From an uncultured Chlamydiaceae bacterium (GTDB lineage: Bacteria > Chlamydiota > Chlamydiia > Chlamydiales > Parachlamydiaceae): DNA of 10,393 bases. Made by a program: the position numbers and the translations under genes. The first letter of the stretch is position 1. Each line of letters opens with the position of its first letter. Of this stretch, positions 7,572 to 10,393 are shown in pieces. The notes beneath the pieces are model-generated. The model was not told the origin of the DNA. It made no database searches and was given only the letters and a program-made list of their open reading frames with translations. Location of the stretch: the NCBI GenBank assembly GCA_945957185.1, contig CAMFKA010000061.1, positions 1 to 10,393 on the forward strand, given 5' to 3'.

Positions 7572-7677
7572 TTATTGTGAATCATTGTTGTTAAATATAA
7601 ACAAATTTATTTAAAATAATGATTATGAAGGGGGATGGTTTTTCCTCTGTCTTTGATTATTAACCGTGAGGTGAATA
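7572..7677. other. Intergenic region with AT-rich interrupted inverted repeat and candidate promoter
   Basis: AATCATT (7580-7586) pairs with AATGATT (7618-7624), and TTAAATA (7591-7597) pairs with TATTTAA (7608-7614), giving two 7-bp stems around a 10-base loop with no T-run after it. A promoter-like pair, TTGTTA (7588-7593), 18 bases, TAAAAT (7612-7617), sits within the same symmetric element. The most likely use is the promoter/operator region of the small lysine-rich gene that follows. A weak terminator for the upstream gene is the alternative. Confidence 0.4.
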
Positions 7678-7776
7678 ATGAAGAAAAAAATAGAAGATAA
7701 AGACTGTAGCTGTAAGGCAAAAAAGAAGCTTAAAAAGCCTCTTGCAAAACGAGCAGCAAAACGTCCTGCAAAATAA
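7678..7776 (+). CDS. Small lysine/alanine-rich basic protein (histone-like)
   Basis: A 32-residue reading frame, MKKKIEDKDCSCK then AKKKLKKPLAKRAAKRPAK, with roughly half its residues Lys or Arg. The C-terminal half resembles the Lys/Ala/Pro repeats of histone H1-like proteins such as chlamydial Hc2. The Cys-Ser-Cys near the N-terminus is unusual for such proteins and could be a metal- or redox-sensitive spot. Support for a real gene: a strong GAGGTGA ribosome site three to four bases before the ATG, a candidate promoter upstream, and a textbook terminator starting 15 bases after the stop. A DNA- or RNA-binding role is inferred from composition only. A non-coding transcript containing a chance frame is the alternative. 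Confidence 0.6.
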   Translation: MKKKIEDKDCSCKAKKKLKKPLAKRAAKRPAK

Positions 7777-7791
7777 CCTGAGGTTATTGAG

Positions 7792-7828
7792 AGAGCCATA
7801 TTTTTTCATTAAAAAATATGGCTCTTTT
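7792..7828 (+). terminator. Rho-independent terminator, 15-bp perfect stem
   Basis: AGAGCCATATTTTTT (7792-7806) pairs perfectly with AAAAAATATGGCTCT (7811-7825) around a CATT loop and runs on into T's (7825-7828). It lies 15 bases after the stop of the lysine-rich small gene. It may also slow transcription from the other side, although the minus-strand side lacks a clean T tail beyond the stem. Confidence 0.85.
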
Positions 7829-7837
7829 GTTTATATG

Positions 7838-7889
7838 AAAGTATCTGCGAGATGTAGGGTAGTAAACCCACCCTTGCCCCTGCTGCCCT
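7838..7889 (+). repeat. G-quadruplex-type intergenic repeat, copy B
   Basis: It runs AAAGTATCTGCGAGATGTAG, GGTAGTAAACCCACCC, TTGCCCCTGCTGCCC. Copy C follows directly. The core AGATGTAGGGTAGTAAACCC is identical in B and C. Four C-runs (7867-7869, 7871-7873, 7877-7880, 7886-7888) make a G-quadruplex motif on the minus strand. Confidence 0.75.
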
Positions 7890-7890
7890 G

Positions 7891-7955
7891 AAGTCTCCAC
7901 CAGATGTAGGGTAGTAAACCCACCCCTGCCCTTGCCCCTGCCCCTGCCCTTGCCC
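7891..7955 (+). repeat. G-quadruplex-type intergenic repeat, copy C, with hexamer tail
   Basis: It runs AAGTCTCCACCAGATGTAGG, GTAGTAAACCCACCC, then a tail of CTGCCC/TTGCCC hexamers. Seven C-runs of three or four lie between 7919 and 7955 with loops of 1-3 bases, a strong intramolecular G-quadruplex motif on the minus strand. It is a tandem neighbour of copy B and inverted relative to copy D. Confidence 0.8.
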
Positions 7956-8017
7956 AAAATCACTACATAAAACTACATTTGATTCTGAAGTATCGCTTAT
8001 GTGTAAACTCACTGAGA

Positions 8018-8042
8018 TACCAGGTCGAGGACGACCTGGCTA
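8018..8042. repeat. Palindrome CCAGGTCG-agga-CGACCTGG
   Basis: A perfect 8-bp stem (8020-8027 with 8032-8039) and a 4-base loop; read on the minus strand it starts TAGCC and ends GGTA. It resembles the palindrome at the start of the window and stands in the same order and a similar distance from a G-rich repeat copy. A second hairpin, TTCATTT...AAATGAA, follows at 8049-8070. Confidence 0.6.
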
Positions 8043-8087
8043 CATTGTTTCATTTCCAGATTAAAATGAACGAAACGAACGGAATTT

Positions 8088-8154
8088 GGGCAAGGGCACG
8101 GGCAAGGGCAAGGGCAGGGGTGGGTTTACTACCCCTGCATCTGGTAGACACTTT
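8088..8154 (-). repeat. G-quadruplex-type intergenic repeat, copy D, at the lipase gene 3' end
   Basis: The plus strand carries GGG runs at 8088, 8094, 8100, 8106 and 8112 separated by CAA/CAC, then GGGG (8117-8120), T, GGG (8122-8124), a strong G-quadruplex motif. It continues TTTACTACCCCTGCATCTGG and TAGACACTTT. Its reverse complement matches copies B and C through the AAAGT, CAGATG and TAGTAAACCCACCCC blocks, and weaker similarity extends into the flanks (ATACGAAAG against ATATGAAAG). It ends six bases from the stop codon of the minus-strand gene. Confidence 0.8.
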
Positions 8155-8160
8155 CGTATG

Positions 8161-10348
8161 CTATCTATTGAGATGATCGATATTACGTTCCTCTTTGACA
8201 GCGTCGAGCACTTTGTTTCCGACCTCTTGATCCGCTTCAGGCAAGAATTCTCTGATGTCTTCCATGACCGCAATCGCCGCTGCAGACATATCTGCTGCAG
8301 AGTACAGATCGGGTTCAAAGCTCACATCGGAAAGATCGTGTCTTTGAATTGGAGATCTCTCAACAGGGATTTCCCGTTTGTAGTCGATAGAAGTAGTCTC
8401 CCGTTTCTTTGTAAGCAATGGATTCGATTTTGCAAACGTTTCCATCAGCTTCATTTTCGATTTTGCCGTTTCCTTGACGTTGGCGATCTTCAAATCGTTG
8501 GACAATGTCGAATCGTTTGCCCATTTGATTCCGCCGGCTTCGGTATTAATGTAGCTGACATGTCCGGATAACACTTCTGTGTTGATCAATTTTTCCGGAT
8601 CTACAAACGCTTTCTCTATTGCAGGAGCTTGAGGGATCTCCACATTAGTAGGGATCGCCGCAATAGCTTTGCCTGCAGTGAAGTTGCGGTCACGTGCTTT
8701 GAACAGTCTCTCGACTCCGGAAGAGGCAATTTTGTAAATTTCTGAAGTCAAGAAGCTAGCTTGAATTGCGTTAAGCATCGCTCTTGTTTCAGATTTTGTT
8801 TCTGCTTCGCCATCGACGCGGAACAGCTTCCAATCCTCTTCAAGGAATTTGACGCCGAAGTGAGATTCTAGCAAGTCTCTCTCTAGCTGAGGATTGACTT
8901 CATACACTTCACCGATGAATCCGGCTCCAATTTTAGAAACGACGTCACCGGTTGTGACGTAGTTGATGACACTAGGGCGTGTTGTGTCTTGGTTTTCATT
9001 CCATTGTTTGTAGTAGTCTTCCTCTACTCCTGGGGAGTTGAAGAAGATAGAAGGGTATTTGTCGCTTGTTTGGACGTAGTGAACAAAGTCAACAATCGCT
9101 CTTTGTCCCAAAACTCCCCCTTGGCTGTATCCGAAGACGCGGAGTTTTTTCGCGTGGTCTTCCTGACTAAACCATTTGTTCAGGAACTCAGAAAGTGTTG
9201 GCAACAGAGTGTTGTAGTGTGCTCTTGCTGGTCCCTCAGAGTTTAAGTTTTCGATGATAGAGCGCACTTCGGAAACTTTTTTAAATCCTAATTTTGTGCC
9301 TCTAAATATCAGAATCGGAGGTGCATTTTTCGCTGCGAGGAAGTAGACCGGAATTTCGGATGAACCGAGTAGGAATACTTTCTCCACTGTATAATCAATC
9401 GCCACCTGTTTGCCTTGCAGATTTAGCGAAGGAAATGCAATTTTAAATCCTTCGTTCAAGTCTTGCGCGGCAATGTATTTTGTGAGCAATTCCACTGCGA
9501 GAGCTTCCAATACAGGAAACTGCTCTGGTGCAACGTCCATGCTGCTTATCGACTTAAGCTCATCGACATATTTATTCAGATAAGCTTCTCCAAACTCTGC
9601 AGGGTTAAGGCTCTTTTCTAGCATGCTGCGTTGCTTGCTGTTTAAGTTCTCGGTTTTTATTGCCACCTTAGACTTTCTTTTGAAAGAGAGGTCGGCAAGG
9701 CCTAAGAACTCAATCAAATCGCTAAATTTCTTGATTTTACGTTTTTCTCGGTAGCGGAACATATTGCGTTTTCTTGTTCTTAATGGGTTGCCCATTCTTG
9801 TTTTCGCTGCAAAATCAGCTTTTTGGGCTATAGGTCCAAGGAAGAACAGGAGTCTTGAGAGGTCATCGTTTTGATAATACCACTCTCTACCGCCATGAGA
9901 AAAGTCTTCATCGCGAACCGGTTTGATATCCAACCCACTACCATCGCGTGAGGGAACTTCCTCGACAAATTTCGAAGCGCCTCCGAAGTTGCTGCCCGGA
10001 TCTTGATACTTCGCATGCTTACCTGCGTCGTCATCGGTGTGTGTCATTCCGTTATCGAGAGCATCTGTGGGTAAAAACTTGATGTTAAGGTCGCTTAAAC
10101 TGAAGTCTAAATTGTTAGCAAAAGGATTGCCCAACTCTATTCGATCGAGCGGTGTAGGTGAACCGTCAGGATTGTGAAAAGGAGGAATGCCTCCATCTGG
10201 AGGAGGTGGGGTATTCACTATTCCAACTCCATCGCCGACAGGGGTGACGTTGATGTGCGCTGTTCCTACACTGCTTGTGGCAGTGCCATCGCTCACTGTA
10301 TAACTAAAGCTGTCAGGGCCGTTATAGTTCGGATTGGGTGTGTAAGTG
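8161..10348 (-). CDS. Partial large surface/secreted protein: tandem-95 repeat plus lipase-like alpha/beta-hydrolase domain
   Basis: The 3' part of a larger gene (about 729 codons here); the 5' end is off the contig. The first real residues, TYTPNPNYNGPDSFSYTVSDG..., are a tandem-95/cadherin-like repeat, a beta-sandwich module typical of large bacterial adhesins, so more repeats probably precede it. A Pro/Gly/Asp-rich linker follows, then a strongly basic patch (RTRKR...YREKRKIKKF, about 9730-9785). Next is a lipase-like domain: IFRGT (oxyanion-hole region of class 3 lipases), nucleophile elbow GYSQGG with Ser encoded at 9124-9126, candidate Asp in TTGDVVSKIG (about 8944-8946), and candidate His in LESHFGV (about 8860-8862). 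These come in the right order for a Ser-Asp-His triad. A charged helical tail of about 200 residues ends the protein. The substrate (lipid, ester or peptide) is unknown. The apparent N-terminus MCIRDS is translated adapter and must be ignored. Confidence 0.75.
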
Positions 10349-10393
10349 CTGTCTCTTATACACATCTGACGCTGCCGACGACTAGTCGAGTGT
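10349..10393. other. Untrimmed Illumina Nextera adapter (not genomic)
   Basis: 10349-10367 is the 19-base Tn5 mosaic end CTGTCTCTTATACACATCT. 10368-10381, GACGCTGCCGACGA, is the Nextera read-2-side adapter. 10382-10389, CTAGTCGA, occupies the index position and is the reverse complement of TCGACTAG, which I recall as an i5 index. 10390-10393, GTGT, begins the flow-cell primer. Translated on the minus strand it gives the well-known artefact MCIRDS. Confidence 0.97.

Noticed and set aside
7625..7663. 12-codon frame MKGDGFSSVFDY upstream of the small basic gene, possible leader peptide
   Set aside because: The GGGGG lies inside the frame rather than before it, there is no attenuator structure directly after it, and it is too short to support.
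7809..8012. Minus-strand open frame with a Gly-Gln repeat (GQGQGQGQG)
   Set aside because: It is only the translation of the (GGGCAA)n repeat tail and flanking copies B and C; no ribosome site or protein-like composition outside the repeat.
7838..8154. CRISPR-like array
   Set aside because: The repeated units have no regular unique spacers, copies are inverted, and no cas genes are present.
7979..8176. Plus-strand open frame with an ARARARAR stretch
   Set aside because: The Ala-Arg run is the repeat copy D hexamer read in another frame; the frame crosses two hairpins and runs into the lipase-like gene's 3' end.
8086..8571. 161-residue plus-strand open frame starting MGKGTGKGKGRGG
   Set aside because: It starts in the repeat and continues antisense to the lipase-like gene, whose domain motifs show that the minus strand is the coding one.
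10349..10365. N-terminal MCIRDS as a real protein start
   Set aside because: These codons are the reverse complement of the Nextera mosaic end, a known sequencing artefact.
10349..10367. Tn5/IS50 mosaic end as evidence of a natural transposon
   Set aside because: It is followed directly by synthetic adapter, index and primer sequence, so it comes from library preparation.

Overview
The window looks like a bacterial draft contig of 10,348 genomic bases followed by 45 bases of untrimmed Illumina Nextera adapter (10349-10393). The gene style suggests a Gram-negative, host-associated bacterium. A chlamydia-like organism in the Planctomycetes-Verrucomicrobia-Chlamydiae group is my best guess. The hints are a compact oppABCDF cluster with a lipoprotein OppA, a very lysine/alanine-rich histone-like peptide, secreted proteins I cannot place, and dispersed intergenic repeats. 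This assignment is inference at about 50% and nothing in the sequence proves it.

Layout. (1) 1-146: intergenic repeat DNA, a CCAGGT-type palindrome followed by one copy of a G-rich repeat that runs into the stop codon of the first gene. (2) 145-4697, minus strand: a complete peptide ABC importer operon in the order oppA-oppB-oppC-oppD-oppF. It encodes a lipoprotein substrate-binding protein, two permeases and two unusually short ATPases. The genes are packed with ATGA stop/start overlaps (oppB/oppC, oppC/oppD), a 14-base overlap (oppD/oppF) and a 6-base gap (oppA/oppB), so they are probably co-transcribed and translationally coupled. (3) 4698-4993: a divergent intergenic region with a 37-base imperfect inverted repeat built from CACTGAG units, and a plausible promoter for the next gene. 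(4) 4994-7571, plus strand: two genes 40 bases apart, a secreted Q/P/V-rich protein and a 436-residue protein of unknown function that appears to be an internal tandem duplication. (5) 7572-8160: a mostly non-coding region holding a 32-codon lysine-rich peptide gene, a strong 15-bp-stem terminator, and inverted copies of the G-rich (GGGCAA)n repeat with clear G-quadruplex potential. (6) 8161-10348, minus strand: the 3' part of a large gene encoding a protein with a tandem-95/cadherin-like repeat followed by a lipase-like alpha/beta-hydrolase domain (GYSQGG). Its 5' end is lost at the contig edge.

The opp genes form one importer: OppA captures peptide at the outer face of the inner membrane, OppB/OppC form the channel, and OppD/OppF hydrolyse ATP. 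The least expected features are the 3'-end-associated G-quadruplex repeat family with consistent polarity, the surface-repeat/lipase fusion, and the duplicated unknown protein. No tRNA, rRNA, CRISPR array or transposase gene was seen.
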